A DNA stretch of 64,000 bases from the NCBI RefSeq assembly GCF_027557445.1, contig NZ_CP106841.1:482001-546000 (forward strand), in the 5' to 3' direction. This stretch comes from Paenalcaligenes faecalis. GTDB taxonomy: Bacteria > Pseudomonadota > Gammaproteobacteria > Burkholderiales > Burkholderiaceae_B. Below the pieces are notes generated by a model, which was not told the DNA's origin, did no database searches, and saw nothing but the letters and a program-made list of their open reading frames with translations. Position numbers and translations under genes: made by a program. The first letter of the stretch is position 1. Each line of letters opens with the position of its first letter. Shown here in pieces: positions 8,582 to 17,883 of this stretch.

Positions 8582-11285
8582 TACAGACTTGGCTTTAGCT
8601 ACATTTCGAAGTGGGGTTGCTGACCCTGACTTGTTCTTAGTTCATGCGTGGCGGGGTACAGAGGGTGTTTCACAGCTCTATCGTTTTGAGATTGAACTGG
8701 CTTCTGCCCAAGATGATATTGATCTATCTGCATTACTGGGTAGTCGGGCAACGTTAACGTTACGGTCTGAAGAGGGTGAGCTGATGCCTTGGCACGGCTT
8801 AATTACCGAACTACAGCAGACTCATCGCGATCAAACTTATGCGTATTATCGTGCTGTTTTAGAGCCTCAGTTAGCGTTGTTGCGCTTATTTAAGCAATCT
8901 AGAGTTTATGTAAAAGCGAATAATACAGGTGGCGCTGACCCTGATTTAGCCACGATTATTCGAGCCACACTTAAACAGTGTGGTCTAACCGAAGAAGGGG
9001 AATCCGTTTCCTCTCATTTTAACATTCGAGTTCCCGAAGAGGATATTGCCGCAACACGATCGAACTTTATCTGTCAGTTCGAAGAAAGCACCTTACATTT
9101 TTTATTACGTCGTCTAGAGCAAGCGGGCGTGTATTTCTGGTTTGAACAAGGCGAGCAGCGTGAGCGAGTCGTTTTTGCTAATCACCAAACACAGCAGTCT
9201 TTACTAAAAAAAGACGTGTACTGGCGACCTGCGGAAGCGTTAAGTCCAGAGTCAACCGAGATCGCGATTAGTCATTTTGAACATCGTCTTGCCGTGCAGC
9301 CTCGCGGAGTGGTGTTGCGCGATTTTTCTGTTGGGCAGCCTAACCTTAACCTGACGATACAGGCAAAGGTGAGCGAGGATCTGGGTGCAGATGATCGCTT
9401 TGACGCAATAGGAAATATGGAGGTGTATGGTGATCACTATAGTAAGCAGGCCAGTGGTGAACGATTAGCCGCTTTACGGGCTGAGGAAATTGCATGCCAA
9501 CGTAATCGCTATCTGGGTGAGGCGCAGTCCATTGGTTTAGGGGCTGGGATGTTGATTGAGCTTAATCATCATTTTCGTGCTGATTTTAATCAGCATTACT
9601 TCATTATTCAGGTCTCACACGAGGGTAAGCAGTCTTTGCCCCGGCAAACGACTGAGCAAAAAGAAGGCGCTTTTTATCACGCTCACTTTACCGTATTACC
9701 TGCCGCAGTTCAGTTTCGTGCACCGCGTACGACCTCTCAGCCGCGAGTGGTTGGGTTTGTTAATGCCATTATTATGGCAGAGGGTGATGGTGAGTATGCG
9801 CAGATGAATGAGTACGGTTGCTACCAAGTACGGTTTTTATTTGCACCCACTTCATCGGGCGAGGAACAGGCCAATTCTGCTTGGGTACGGATGGCTACGC
9901 CTTATGCAGGAAGCCAGCATGGCATGAGCTTTCCATTGTTAAAAGGCACAGAGGTGTTGGTGTCTTTTCTCAGCGGTAATCCAGATCGGCCTGTGATTGT
10001 AGCGGCTATTCCAAATGAACATAATCCAAGCCTGCGCAATGAGCAGAATGCAACACAGCCAGTATTACGTACAGCAGGGCAAAATGCGCTTGAGTTTGAG
10101 GATAGGAAAGGGCAACAGTATGCACGTTTGGTTTCGCCTGAGAAAAATACGGTATTACAGCTAGGTGCTGATGCGGCTCACCCAGAGCAGGGGGGGATTC
10201 GTTTAGCGACTACAGCGCATACAGGCTTAATCAGTTCTTCTTATATTCATGATGTTTCTGCGATTTTTAAACAGGAAATAGGACAAAAAGGCCAAGTTGA
10301 TCTGGATCCTGAACCTCGATTGGCATTTCAGCAGATTAAAGATAAGCAAATGGCGGCGTATCTAGAGGAACAAGCTTGCTTACCTAATGCGACTGCTCCT
10401 CAGCAGCTCAAAGCATTAGCCGCCAAAGTAAAAAGCTATCAGTCCGAGAAAAGCATGTTGGATTGGATGATTGAGAATGCCTTATCTAAAAAAGAAATTG
10501 ACGATGAGTTAATTAAGATATTGGTTGAAAAAAGGGATTCACTCAATTCAAAAATAAAAGACTGGGATGAGTTAATAACGGCAATTGAATCAAATAAAGA
10601 GGATGAAGAGAGTAAAAAGAAACTCAAGGATATTTTTGTAGTAAAGACAGCGGATAGCTCAGGTAAAAATGACGGTGATGATGCGGATAAAAAAGACGGT
10701 ATGGTTAATACTTTCACGACGGGTGTTAATAATTCGTTTTCTTTATCTTTAGATAATTCCTTTTATTGTGGAAGAAAAAATGATGTCTCACTGTCTCAAT
10801 CATTCGCTTTGAATATGGGCTCTGAAGCAACAATCAATCTGAATGAAAGATTGTCTTATAACTTAACATCATCGACTGATTTCACTGCATTTGAAAATAA
10901 ACAGGTCAATAATGATTATGATGAAATTAGCGTTAATAGAAAAGTAAAGTCTACCAATTCGACAATGGATGTTATCAAGCAGGAGGAAAAATCCACTTCT
11001 CGTTCAATTACCGTTCTTAACGGCTTTGATGTAGATGTAGGCGGGACATATAAACTGAGAGCCTCTCCGAAGGGCAGTGTTGATATGCAGTGTGGATTAA
11101 GTGCGATGCAGCTTTCTGATAAAGATGCCGTAATAAAGTTTAATAAATCTACCGTGAGCATGGACACTAACAGTGTGACGCTTTCTGCTGGCGTAAATAC
11201 TCGGCTAGGTGTATCGACGCAAGGCTTAACGATGGCGGGGCCAAATGTGACTATTAGCCCCGATGGTTTTCTGCGCTTAGGGTAG
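8568..11285 (+). CDS. vgrG: T6SS spike protein VgrG (TssI) with C-terminal extension
   Basis: 905 residues. Residues about 1-370 are the gp27-like base (LFLVHAWRGTEGVSQLYRFEIEL, then FICQFEESTLHFLLRRLEQAGVYFWFE). About 390-490 are the gp5-like OB fold, with the conserved block HGMSFPLLKGTEVLVSFL followed by NPDRPVIVAA. The part after about 550 is longer than a plain spike. It holds a charged, predicted coiled-coil stretch (about 620-690, rich in Lys, Glu and Asp) and then a Ser/Thr/Asn-rich beta region ending in TMAGPNVTISPDGFLRLG. Coding sequence around 10440-11000 is visibly more AT-rich than the first half, suggesting that the tail is variable or acquired. The extension may carry or dock cargo; no known toxin fold is recognised. 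The next gene, a DUF2169 protein, starts 4 bases later. Confidence 0.95.
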   Translation: MNQYDTDLALATFRSGVADPDLFLVHAWRGTEGVSQLYRFEIELASAQDDIDLSALLGSRATLTLRSEEGELMPWHGLITELQQTHRDQTYAYYRAVLEPQLALLRLFKQSRVYVKANNTGGADPDLATIIRATLKQCGLTEEGESVSSHFNIRVPEEDIAATRSNFICQFEESTLHFLLRRLEQAGVYFWFEQGEQRERVVFANHQTQQSLLKKDVYWRPAEALSPESTEIAISHFEHRLAVQPRGVVLRDFSVGQPNLNLTIQAKVSEDLGADDRFDAIGNMEVYGDHYSKQASGERLAALRAEEIACQRNRYLGEAQSIGLGAGMLIELNHHFRADFNQHYFIIQVSHEGKQSLPRQTTEQKEGAFYHAHFTVLPAAVQFRAPRTTSQPRVVGFVNAIIMAEGDGEYAQMNEYGCYQVRFLFAPTSSGEEQANSAWVRMATPYAGSQHGMSFPLLKGTEVLVSFLSGNPDRPVIVAAIPNEHNPSLRNEQNATQPVLRTAGQNALEFEDRKGQQYARLVSPEKNTVLQLGADAAHPEQGGIRLATTAHTGLISSSYIHDVSAIFKQEIGQKGQVDLDPEPRLAFQQIKDKQMAAYLEEQACLPNATAPQQLKALAAKVKSYQSEKSMLDWMIENALSKKEIDDELIKILVEKRDSLNSKIKDWDELITAIESNKEDEESKKKLKDIFVVKTADSSGKNDGDDADKKDGMVNTFTTGVNNSFSLSLDNSFYCGRKNDVSLSQSFALNMGSEATINLNERLSYNLTSSTDFTAFENKQVNNDYDEISVNRKVKSTNSTMDVIKQEEKSTSRSITVLNGFDVDVGGTYKLRASPKGSVDMQCGLSAMQLSDKDAVIKFNKSTVSMDTNSVTLSAGVNTRLGVSTQGLTMAGPNVTISPDGFLRLG

Positions 11286-11289
11286 AGAT

Positions 11290-13755
11290 ATGGAAATCAA
11301 AAAGCCAGATCATTGTTTGCTATTACAAAGTTACCATGTCATTGATAACCAGCCATTGCTATTCATTTCATTGGGATATGTGGTTGACCAGCATCAGCAT
11401 CTTTTAGCAGAGCAAGAGGTGTGGCCTTGGCTTTTATCTTCTTCAGATCAGGAACCCATAGACCTCGTATTTAAAAAGAAACATGGCACATTTGCTGTAG
11501 TTGGTAAAGCGTATGCCAATAGAGAGCAAGGCATGGCTGAGAAAATGGCGGTGACAGCTCAGATAGGCGCACTAAAAAAATCAGTGTATGTATTTGGAGA
11601 TCGATATTGGGCGCAAGGGCTGACAGGTTGGAGATCAAGCGATCCCAGACCTTTTAGTAGCCTTCCTTTGGACTTAAGTACTGCTTTTGGGGGGGAGGGT
11701 TACCCTTGTAATCCGTATGGTAAAGGTTATAGCCCAAGCGGTGTGCAGGTGGGTAGTCCTTTGCCCAACGTGGAGCGAATAGACCAGTTGATTCTAAGCC
11801 CAGACGATACGCCGCCGCCTGCTACATTTCGGGCACTTCCTGTGAGTTCTCCTGATAAGCAACGTTGGCTTGGGCAGGTTGATGAGTTATGGCAGCAACA
11901 CCATTTTCCTTGGTTACCTGTTGATACGGATGCGAGGTGGTTTGATGGCGTTCCAGAGGATCAAGTGCAACCCAGTTATTGGCAAGGGACTGAGTCTTGG
12001 TCTGTGCAGGGGATGCACCCCGAGAAACATGAGGTTTCTGGGGTGTTGCCCGGGTTACGACCACGTTTAGTTCTGCGACAAACATCAGCAACATTAGCAG
12101 AGACCGAAAAGCTAACAGAGGCCGAGCTAGATTTAGACACCATATGGCTTTTTCCGAATGAGCAGCGCGTTTTATTGTGGTATCGCGCTGCGATTGCTGT
12201 GAGTAGAGAGGATGCTGCGGATGTGTTGGCACTTATGGTGTTAACAGAAAACAATCAGGAGTCTAAAAAAACCATTCAAGAGGTAGCTGAGGTCTGGGCT
12301 GAACCGACTGTGCCAGAAGTGTTGGCCGCCAACTCAGTCGTTTTACCTGCCATTCCCTTATCTGCAGAAGCAGTGGCTTTTCAAGAAGAGCTGATCGCAG
12401 GGATAAAAGCTGAGTTTGCTGAACAGATACAGAAAGTGAATCAACATTTAGCACAACTAGCTACGCAGACTCCAATTGAGATTCCACCGATTGCAATAGA
12501 TCTGCCAGAGATTGAGGCAACGCTTTTAACTCCTCAAGGGATTGAAGCAGAAGACGCTGATCTGTTTTCACAGCAATTGCAGCAGGATATTGAAAGAGAG
12601 CTAGCACAAGCACGTCAGCAGGCGGAGGCATCGTTACGAGAGATAGCGCGTCATACCGGTTTGGATGAGGAGTCATTGATTGAAATATCACGCTCGGCTT
12701 CCAAACCGACGATAAAGGATGATAGGCAAGTCATTGATTTATTAGCTCAAGCTCCGATTGATGCGGATTTGCGCGAGTTATTACAACAAAAAATGGAGCA
12801 ACAGAATCAACAAGAACAGCACATTTTGCAGCAGTTAGAAAGCGCTCAATCAAGCGATTCCTTCTTAGAGGCGGAAGATGATTTTCCCTCTGACTCAATA
12901 GCAATCCTGTCTTATGTTGCTCAAGGGGGCGTATTAGCGGGACGGGTACTCACCAATCTGAGCTTTGCACGGATGGATTTAACGCAGGTAAGTTTCGAGC
13001 AGGCTATTCTAGAACAGTGCTGCTTTGATGGGGCGTGCTTAAAACAAGCTAACTTTAACGGAGCTAGGGTTAAGAGCTGTTCTTTTCAATCGGTGGATGC
13101 CATCGAAAGCACATGGCTACAAGCCGATCTCTTGGATTCTGATTTTACTGACGCGAAATTGAATACCGCCAATTTCAGTCAGGTGACAAGTGAAGGTTCA
13201 GTATTTAATCAAGCCAATTTAGCTAATGCCATTTTGGAGTATGGTTTTTTTCAGAGTGCAGAGTTCAATCATGCCCAGTTCTGCCAAGCCTTATTGACCG
13301 GGGTCAGTTTTATACAGTGTCAATTAAAAAACGCAGATTTTTCTGCCTCTTTGCTTAAGGATGCACGTTTTGCCGAGCAAAGTGATGCTACTGGGGCCGT
13401 ATTTACGAATGCGATGCTGATGACAGCGAGTTTACAAAATACGTGTTTTAACGAGGCCGATTTTTCGTATGCGGAATTAAGTCATGTTTTTATTAAGCAA
13501 TGTTCGTTTGAGAGGAGTCAAGCGGCCTATTGCATCGCAAAACACATCGAGGTGTTGGATAGTCAATTCGTCTCCTCTCAATGGCCAGGCGCTAACTTAA
13601 TGTATGCCTCTTTTAGACATACGCATTTACTGAATGTGGATTTTAGAGGTACCAATTTATTTGGAGTGGAGGCGAGAACTGCGCAGATTACAGGTGTTTT
13701 GCTAGAGGGTGCTTTTGTTGAACGCAGTGCATTTAGCCAGTATCTAAACGTATAG
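11290..13755 (+). CDS. DUF2169 T6SS accessory protein with C-terminal pentapeptide repeats
   Basis: 821 residues. The first ~300 match the DUF2169 family (SLPLDLSTAFGGEGYPCNPYGKGY and LPNVERIDQLI are characteristic). A central region of about 330-530 is rich in Glu, Gln and Ala and probably coiled-coil. From about 537 to the end the chain is built of pentapeptide repeats of the A(D/N)LxX type, such as ANFNGARVKSCSF and ADFSYAEL, which fold as a right-handed beta helix. DUF2169 proteins are regularly found beside VgrG and DUF4150 PAAR-like genes and are thought to act as loading adaptors for spike cargo; that role is inferred here from position. It starts 4 bases after vgrG. Confidence 0.88.
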   Translation: MEIKKPDHCLLLQSYHVIDNQPLLFISLGYVVDQHQHLLAEQEVWPWLLSSSDQEPIDLVFKKKHGTFAVVGKAYANREQGMAEKMAVTAQIGALKKSVYVFGDRYWAQGLTGWRSSDPRPFSSLPLDLSTAFGGEGYPCNPYGKGYSPSGVQVGSPLPNVERIDQLILSPDDTPPPATFRALPVSSPDKQRWLGQVDELWQQHHFPWLPVDTDARWFDGVPEDQVQPSYWQGTESWSVQGMHPEKHEVSGVLPGLRPRLVLRQTSATLAETEKLTEAELDLDTIWLFPNEQRVLLWYRAAIAVSREDAADVLALMVLTENNQESKKTIQEVAEVWAEPTVPEVLAANSVVLPAIPLSAEAVAFQEELIAGIKAEFAEQIQKVNQHLAQLATQTPIEIPPIAIDLPEIEATLLTPQGIEAEDADLFSQQLQQDIERELAQARQQAEASLREIARHTGLDEESLIEISRSASKPTIKDDRQVIDLLAQAPIDADLRELLQQKMEQQNQQEQHILQQLESAQSSDSFLEAEDDFPSDSIAILSYVAQGGVLAGRVLTNLSFARMDLTQVSFEQAILEQCCFDGACLKQANFNGARVKSCSFQSVDAIESTWLQADLLDSDFTDAKLNTANFSQVTSEGSVFNQANLANAILEYGFFQSAEFNHAQFCQALLTGVSFIQCQLKNADFSASLLKDARFAEQSDATGAVFTNAMLMTASLQNTCFNEADFSYAELSHVFIKQCSFERSQAAYCIAKHIEVLDSQFVSSQWPGANLMYASFRHTHLLNVDFRGTNLFGVEARTAQITGVLLEGAFVERSAFSQYLNV

Positions 13756-13797
13756 CAAACGCATCATGTTATTTACTTTAGAAAATGAGGTGTTCAC

Positions 13798-14772
13798 ATG
13801 GCTTTAACAGCTAACGAACTATTAGAGTTGGCTCAAAAGGGGGTGGTGCGTGGTGTGGACTTATCTCATGGCGTGTATGACGGCTTATGTTTGGATGCTC
13901 TGCGCTTTGAGCAGGTGAACGCCTATCAGACAACCTTTAGTGGTGGTAGTTTGAATGACACGGTATGGGTGGATTGTCATTTATCTGAGGCTCATTTTCA
14001 GCAGTTATCTTTGGTAAACAGCTTTTTTACTGGCTGTGAGCTAGGTCAAGCAACCTTTGAGAGTGTGGCGTTACAGCGTACCTATTGGCAGCAATCCAAC
14101 ATGCAAGCTGTTAATTTGTCCACTAGCGATGTGGCAGGCAGTACGTTTAGTCAGGTGAACTTACAACAAGCACGATTGCCGGTGCGATTTGGGCCAGCTT
14201 ATCTCACAGAGTGCGATGTAACAGGGTTAAGGTTGCCGCCTCAGAGTCATTGGTTTCAGGTGCAGAGTGTGCAGTGTTGTTTTGATAACAGTCAGTTTGT
14301 TGGTGCGCACTTAGAACAAGTGGCCATACATAAAAGTCAGTTATTTCAGGCTGATTTTAGTCAGGTGCATGCCCCTTATTTGTCGTTATGGCAGTCTCAA
14401 GCAGCGGAAGCTATTTTTATCGATGCGCATTTGATGGGCGCTAACTTCGAGAGTGTCAACCTAACAAAGGCTGATTTTAGTCGAGCTCATTTAGAAAAAG
14501 CCTCATTGGCTAAGGCGTGTGCTAAGCAAGCTCGGTTCATAGCAGCACAGATGGATTATGTAAATGGAGCACACCTTCAAGCTACCTTGGCTGATTTTTC
14601 TCAAGCGCAATTATGGCTCAGTAACTTTCATGCCGCACAAGTAGATGGCGTGATAGTGGCAGAGTCTGCTCTGAGATCCATGCAGCCTAAAGATGAACTA
14701 TTACTTCGAGCAGAACAATGGCAGCCAGCGACACATTGGCATATTGAACCAAAAAATAAAGGGGTTATCTGA
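13798..14772 (+). CDS. Pentapeptide-repeat protein in the T6SS cassette
   Basis: 324 residues, nearly all pentapeptide repeats with the pattern A(D/N)(F/L)xx, for example ANFESVNLTKADFSRAHLEKASLAKA around residues 221-246. These fold as a quadrilateral beta helix. No catalytic motif, signal peptide or membrane segment is visible. It follows the DUF2169 fusion, whose C-terminal half has the same repeat, and overlaps the start of the DUF3540 gene by one base (TGATG). It is probably a structural or adaptor component of the spike-loading cassette; whether it contacts cargo or the VgrG tip cannot be told from sequence. Confidence 0.85.
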   Translation: MALTANELLELAQKGVVRGVDLSHGVYDGLCLDALRFEQVNAYQTTFSGGSLNDTVWVDCHLSEAHFQQLSLVNSFFTGCELGQATFESVALQRTYWQQSNMQAVNLSTSDVAGSTFSQVNLQQARLPVRFGPAYLTECDVTGLRLPPQSHWFQVQSVQCCFDNSQFVGAHLEQVAIHKSQLFQADFSQVHAPYLSLWQSQAAEAIFIDAHLMGANFESVNLTKADFSRAHLEKASLAKACAKQARFIAAQMDYVNGAHLQATLADFSQAQLWLSNFHAAQVDGVIVAESALRSMQPKDELLLRAEQWQPATHWHIEPKNKGVI

Positions 14773-15434
14773 TGTCCTCAATCCATGTTGAAGAGAAAAA
14801 AAATGATGTATCAGAATGTTCGGCACGACTTTTGCATGCACAGGTGTATGCCGTGGAGATGGATAAATATGGTGTTGTTAGTGCGGAAGGGTGTTTCTGG
14901 TTGCCTGTGGCAGTGAGCTGTTTAGTGCAGCCTATGGTGGGTGATAAGGTGCTCATTTCCCAAGCATCGGCAGAGGCATACATTCTAGCGGTATTAACAA
15001 GAACCAAAGCGGCGCAAGCCGTGATTAGCTTACCGGACAATGCTCAGATCAAAGTGAAGCGTGGAATGCTAACGATACAGGCCTCGGAGGGAATTCATCT
15101 TGCCACAGAGGGGGCCTTAGCTTTGCGGGCAAATCACGGGGTATTGCATACAGAGCAGATGCATATTCATAGTCAACGCTTGATGACTTCCGGCGCTAAA
15201 TATTGTGCCTCTTGGCAGTCCTCGAATGTGAAAATTGATGAACAACAAGAACATATTGGTCAGCTTAGACAACATATTTCTCAGCGTCAAACACATATCT
15301 CTGGTCATGATGAGCTGAGAGCAAATTCACAACGACTAGTGATCGCTCAGGATTGGCGGGTTCGTACTAAAAGCACTGACTTACGCGCTCAAAATCAGAT
15401 GGTGATTGATGGTGAAAAAATCCATTTAGGCTAA
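14772..15434 (+). CDS. DUF3540 T6SS accessory protein
   Basis: 220 residues. The N-terminal half (LLHAQVYAVEMDKYGVVSAEGCFWLPVAVSCLVQPMVGDKVLIS) looks like a small OB-like beta domain. The C-terminal half is a repeated beta pattern (IQASEGIHLATEGALALRANHG, then a His/Gln-rich region) resembling the needle part of VgrG-type proteins. This composition and its place between pentapeptide and DUF4150 genes fit the DUF3540 family, which occurs almost only in T6SS clusters. Function is not established; a spike-associated role is inferred. Confidence 0.8.
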   Translation: MSSIHVEEKKNDVSECSARLLHAQVYAVEMDKYGVVSAEGCFWLPVAVSCLVQPMVGDKVLISQASAEAYILAVLTRTKAAQAVISLPDNAQIKVKRGMLTIQASEGIHLATEGALALRANHGVLHTEQMHIHSQRLMTSGAKYCASWQSSNVKIDEQQEHIGQLRQHISQRQTHISGHDELRANSQRLVIAQDWRVRTKSTDLRAQNQMVIDGEKIHLG

Positions 15435-15444
15435 AGGAACAGAT

Positions 15445-15849
15445 ATGTTTATGTTGAATAACGGAGGCTCACAGGCTCTTGCGAGTTTAGATGTGTGCAA
15501 AACCCCAACGCCAGCTGGGCCTATACCTATTCCCTACGTCAATATCAGTACGACTCAATTAGCAGCCCCGGGTGGGCTAGTGCCTAAAGTGTTAGTCACT
15601 AATATGCCCGCTTTAAATCAAGCCAGCCAGTTGCAACTTAGTAATGGTAACGAGCCGGGTACTGCAGGCGGGGTCATGAGTAGTAAGTTCATTGGTCCTG
15701 TGTCTTTTACTAATGGCAGTCTTAAAGTCATGGTAGGGGGTAAGCCTGCGGTACGAATGGGATGTATGACGGGTCAAAATGGGACGCCACAAAATGCAGT
15801 TGGATCGGTGATGACCCCCAGTCAAACTAAAGTTCAAGTCGGAGGCTAG
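15445..15849 (+). CDS. DUF4150 PAAR-like spike tip protein
   Basis: 134 residues. The sequence CKTPTPAGPIPIPYVNIS, then SNGNEPGTAGGVMSSKFIGPVSFTNGS and GGKPAVRMGCMTGQNG is typical of DUF4150 (PAAR-like) proteins, which cap the VgrG trimer and sharpen the tip. The protein stops soon after the PAAR-like fold, so there is no fused toxin domain on this copy. It lies 10 bases after the DUF3540 gene and just ahead of tssJ. Confidence 0.88.
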   Translation: MFMLNNGGSQALASLDVCKTPTPAGPIPIPYVNISTTQLAAPGGLVPKVLVTNMPALNQASQLQLSNGNEPGTAGGVMSSKFIGPVSFTNGSLKVMVGGKPAVRMGCMTGQNGTPQNAVGSVMTPSQTKVQVGG

Positions 15850-15853
15850 CTCT

Positions 15854-16492
15854 ATGAATATGGCTCGAAAAATAGGTAATTATTTAAGACCTATGCTGGC
15901 ATTCGCTCTATGTATGAGTTTGATCGGGTGTGGCATGTTTAAAACGCAGTCCAAAGAAGAGGCCTTAGAGAAAATGCAGTGGGAGTACGGTGATAACGCC
16001 ATCCACCTTCAGCTTGACGCGGGCCCAGACTTAAATTGGTGGGGAGATCAGCCACACACCTTACTACTGGTTGTGGTGCAGATGGATGATTTGAGTGCGA
16101 TGGAGGCATACCGGAGCAGTGCGAAAGCAATGAGTGATTTGCTACTAGCTGAGACAGCACCATCAGGCTTACTCACTTTGAAGCGGTTTTTTATTGAACC
16201 GGGTGTAAAGCGTGATTTACAGCTTGCGCGCGTCGACCAGAGTCGTTATGTGGGGGTGGTGTTGGGGTATCAGCATTTAGATCCAAAGCGAAGTATTAGG
16301 CTGTATCAAATAGGGGCAGATATGGATAGGAAGGGATGGGTTTTTCGACAGTATCAGGCTAAGCCTGAGCCCTTGAAAATCGAGTTACGTTTAGGAGCTG
16401 AAGGTGTTGAGGCAAGTCACTCTGAACGGCAGCCTATTAAACCTGTGATTCAGCCTAAGTCAGGGTTGATCGAAACGGCTATTAGCGAGTAA
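15854..16492 (+). CDS. tssJ: T6SS outer-membrane lipoprotein TssJ
   Basis: 212 residues with a lipoprotein signal peptide: Arg/Lys in the first 12 residues, a hydrophobic core and the lipobox LIGC with Cys26 as the lipidation site. The mature part (IHLQLDAGPDLNWWGDQPHTLLLVVVQM and VGVVLGYQHLDP) is a TssJ-type beta sandwich. TssJ anchors the TssLM complex to the outer membrane through the periplasmic end of TssM. The C-terminal ~40 residues are a charged tail. Five bases separate it from tssK. Confidence 0.92.
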   Translation: MNMARKIGNYLRPMLAFALCMSLIGCGMFKTQSKEEALEKMQWEYGDNAIHLQLDAGPDLNWWGDQPHTLLLVVVQMDDLSAMEAYRSSAKAMSDLLLAETAPSGLLTLKRFFIEPGVKRDLQLARVDQSRYVGVVLGYQHLDPKRSIRLYQIGADMDRKGWVFRQYQAKPEPLKIELRLGAEGVEASHSERQPIKPVIQPKSGLIETAISE

Positions 16493-16497
16493 TACCT

Positions 16498-17883
16498 ATG
16501 CATTCATTACGTCCTATTTTTTGGCATCAAGGTTTGTTTTTACAGCCTCAGCACTTTCAATATAACGATTTATTTTGGCAAACTAAACAAGCTGAAATTC
16601 TTTCCCTAATGAGTCCTTATCCGTGGGGGATCATTAAGCTCGATGTGGATGAGGCGGCGTTAAGCACATTCCAGTTACGCTTACTTAAGTTAAAAGCGGT
16701 TATGCGCGATGGTAGTTTAATTCACTATCCAGGCAATGCCATTGTGGAAAGTCGGCCATTTGAGTTAACTAAGATGAGCTATGGCATGAATGTGTACGTG
16801 GGCTTGCGTCGATGGAGCCCTGAGCAGCCGAATGTGGATGTGGTGCCTGAAATCACGCCCACGGCAGAGTACACAAAGCGCTTAGTGGCCGAGGCCAATC
16901 CAGAGGTTATTGCGGACTCGTATGCGCAAGGGCCGGAGGGCCGCGTGAGTTTGATGTCTTTTGCGGTGCGTCTATTTTGGGAAGATGAAATAGAAGAGGC
17001 GGGTGACTATGAGCTAATTCCTTTGTTGCGATTAGAGCAAGATGGGGATCAAGTCCGTTGGGTAAAAAAATACATTCCTCCCTGTCTAAACATCGACTCC
17101 TCTCCTATTTTGATGCAGCTACTTCGTCAGATTAGAGATGAGGTGGCTGGGCGTGCTAGACAACTGGAGATGTTTAAACCTTCCAGCCTAGCTAAAACAG
17201 AAGATATGGATGTAAATCACGTTAGCTTGTTAATGGCGTTGGCGACATTGAATCGCTATGCAGCGGCGCTGACACATGTGCTGGAACTACCGCAAACGCA
17301 TCCTTGGACATGCTATGGCTTGCTGCGCCAATTAGTAGGCGAACTTTCGACCTTTTCCGATCGCTATGATTTATTAGGAACTACCCGTGATGGGCAAGTG
17401 CTAATACCTGCCTATCAGCATGAGGATCTTTACGTTGGTTTTGATGCTATCAATATGGTGATTCGTCATTTGCTTAACGAGATTGCCGCAGCCCCTGAAA
17501 TGCTGGTGCGTTTTGAGTCGCAGGGGGCTGACACTGGGCTCTATAAAGCTGAGCTCCCAGATGGTTTCTTTGGCAAGCGGCATCGCTATCATCTTTTGGT
17601 TTATGGCACAGAGATAGAGTCGTTAGCCACCCTGATGCACGAGGCAAAACTAGCCGCTCCAGAAGACATAGAACGATTAGTGGTTCATGCTTTAAATGGG
17701 GTAGAGCTATTACCGCTTACCGAGGCTCCGCGTGGCATACCAAGGCGCAGCTCTGCTTTGTACTTTTACATTGATCCGTTATCCAGCGCTTGGGCTGAGG
17801 TAGAGCAAGCTCAACAAGTGATGCTGTTTATACCTCAAGCCATTGAGTCATTACAGCTAGAGCTTATAGTGAGTAAATGGTGA
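16498..17883 (+). CDS. tssK: T6SS baseplate-membrane connector TssK
   Basis: 461 residues, usual TssK (VasE/ImpJ) length. TssK trimers link the baseplate wedge to the cytoplasmic parts of TssL and TssM. The N-terminal signature IFWHQGLFLQPQHFQYND is diagnostic. Later family segments are LMALATLNRYAAALTHVLE and the C-terminal LYFYIDPLSSAWAEV. It overlaps the following tssL frame by a few bases. Confidence 0.96.
   Translation: MHSLRPIFWHQGLFLQPQHFQYNDLFWQTKQAEILSLMSPYPWGIIKLDVDEAALSTFQLRLLKLKAVMRDGSLIHYPGNAIVESRPFELTKMSYGMNVYVGLRRWSPEQPNVDVVPEITPTAEYTKRLVAEANPEVIADSYAQGPEGRVSLMSFAVRLFWEDEIEEAGDYELIPLLRLEQDGDQVRWVKKYIPPCLNIDSSPILMQLLRQIRDEVAGRARQLEMFKPSSLAKTEDMDVNHVSLLMALATLNRYAAALTHVLELPQTHPWTCYGLLRQLVGELSTFSDRYDLLGTTRDGQVLIPAYQHEDLYVGFDAINMVIRHLLNEIAAAPEMLVRFESQGADTGLYKAELPDGFFGKRHRYHLLVYGTEIESLATLMHEAKLAAPEDIERLVVHALNGVELLPLTEAPRGIPRRSSALYFYIDPLSSAWAEVEQAQQVMLFIPQAIESLQLELIVSKW

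Noticed and set aside
11822-12232. Long antisense frames inside the DUF2169 gene and others such as 3597-3923 and 6547-6924
   Set aside because: They have no ribosome binding sites or recognisable domains and lie fully opposite well-conserved genes; they are shadows of the coding bias.
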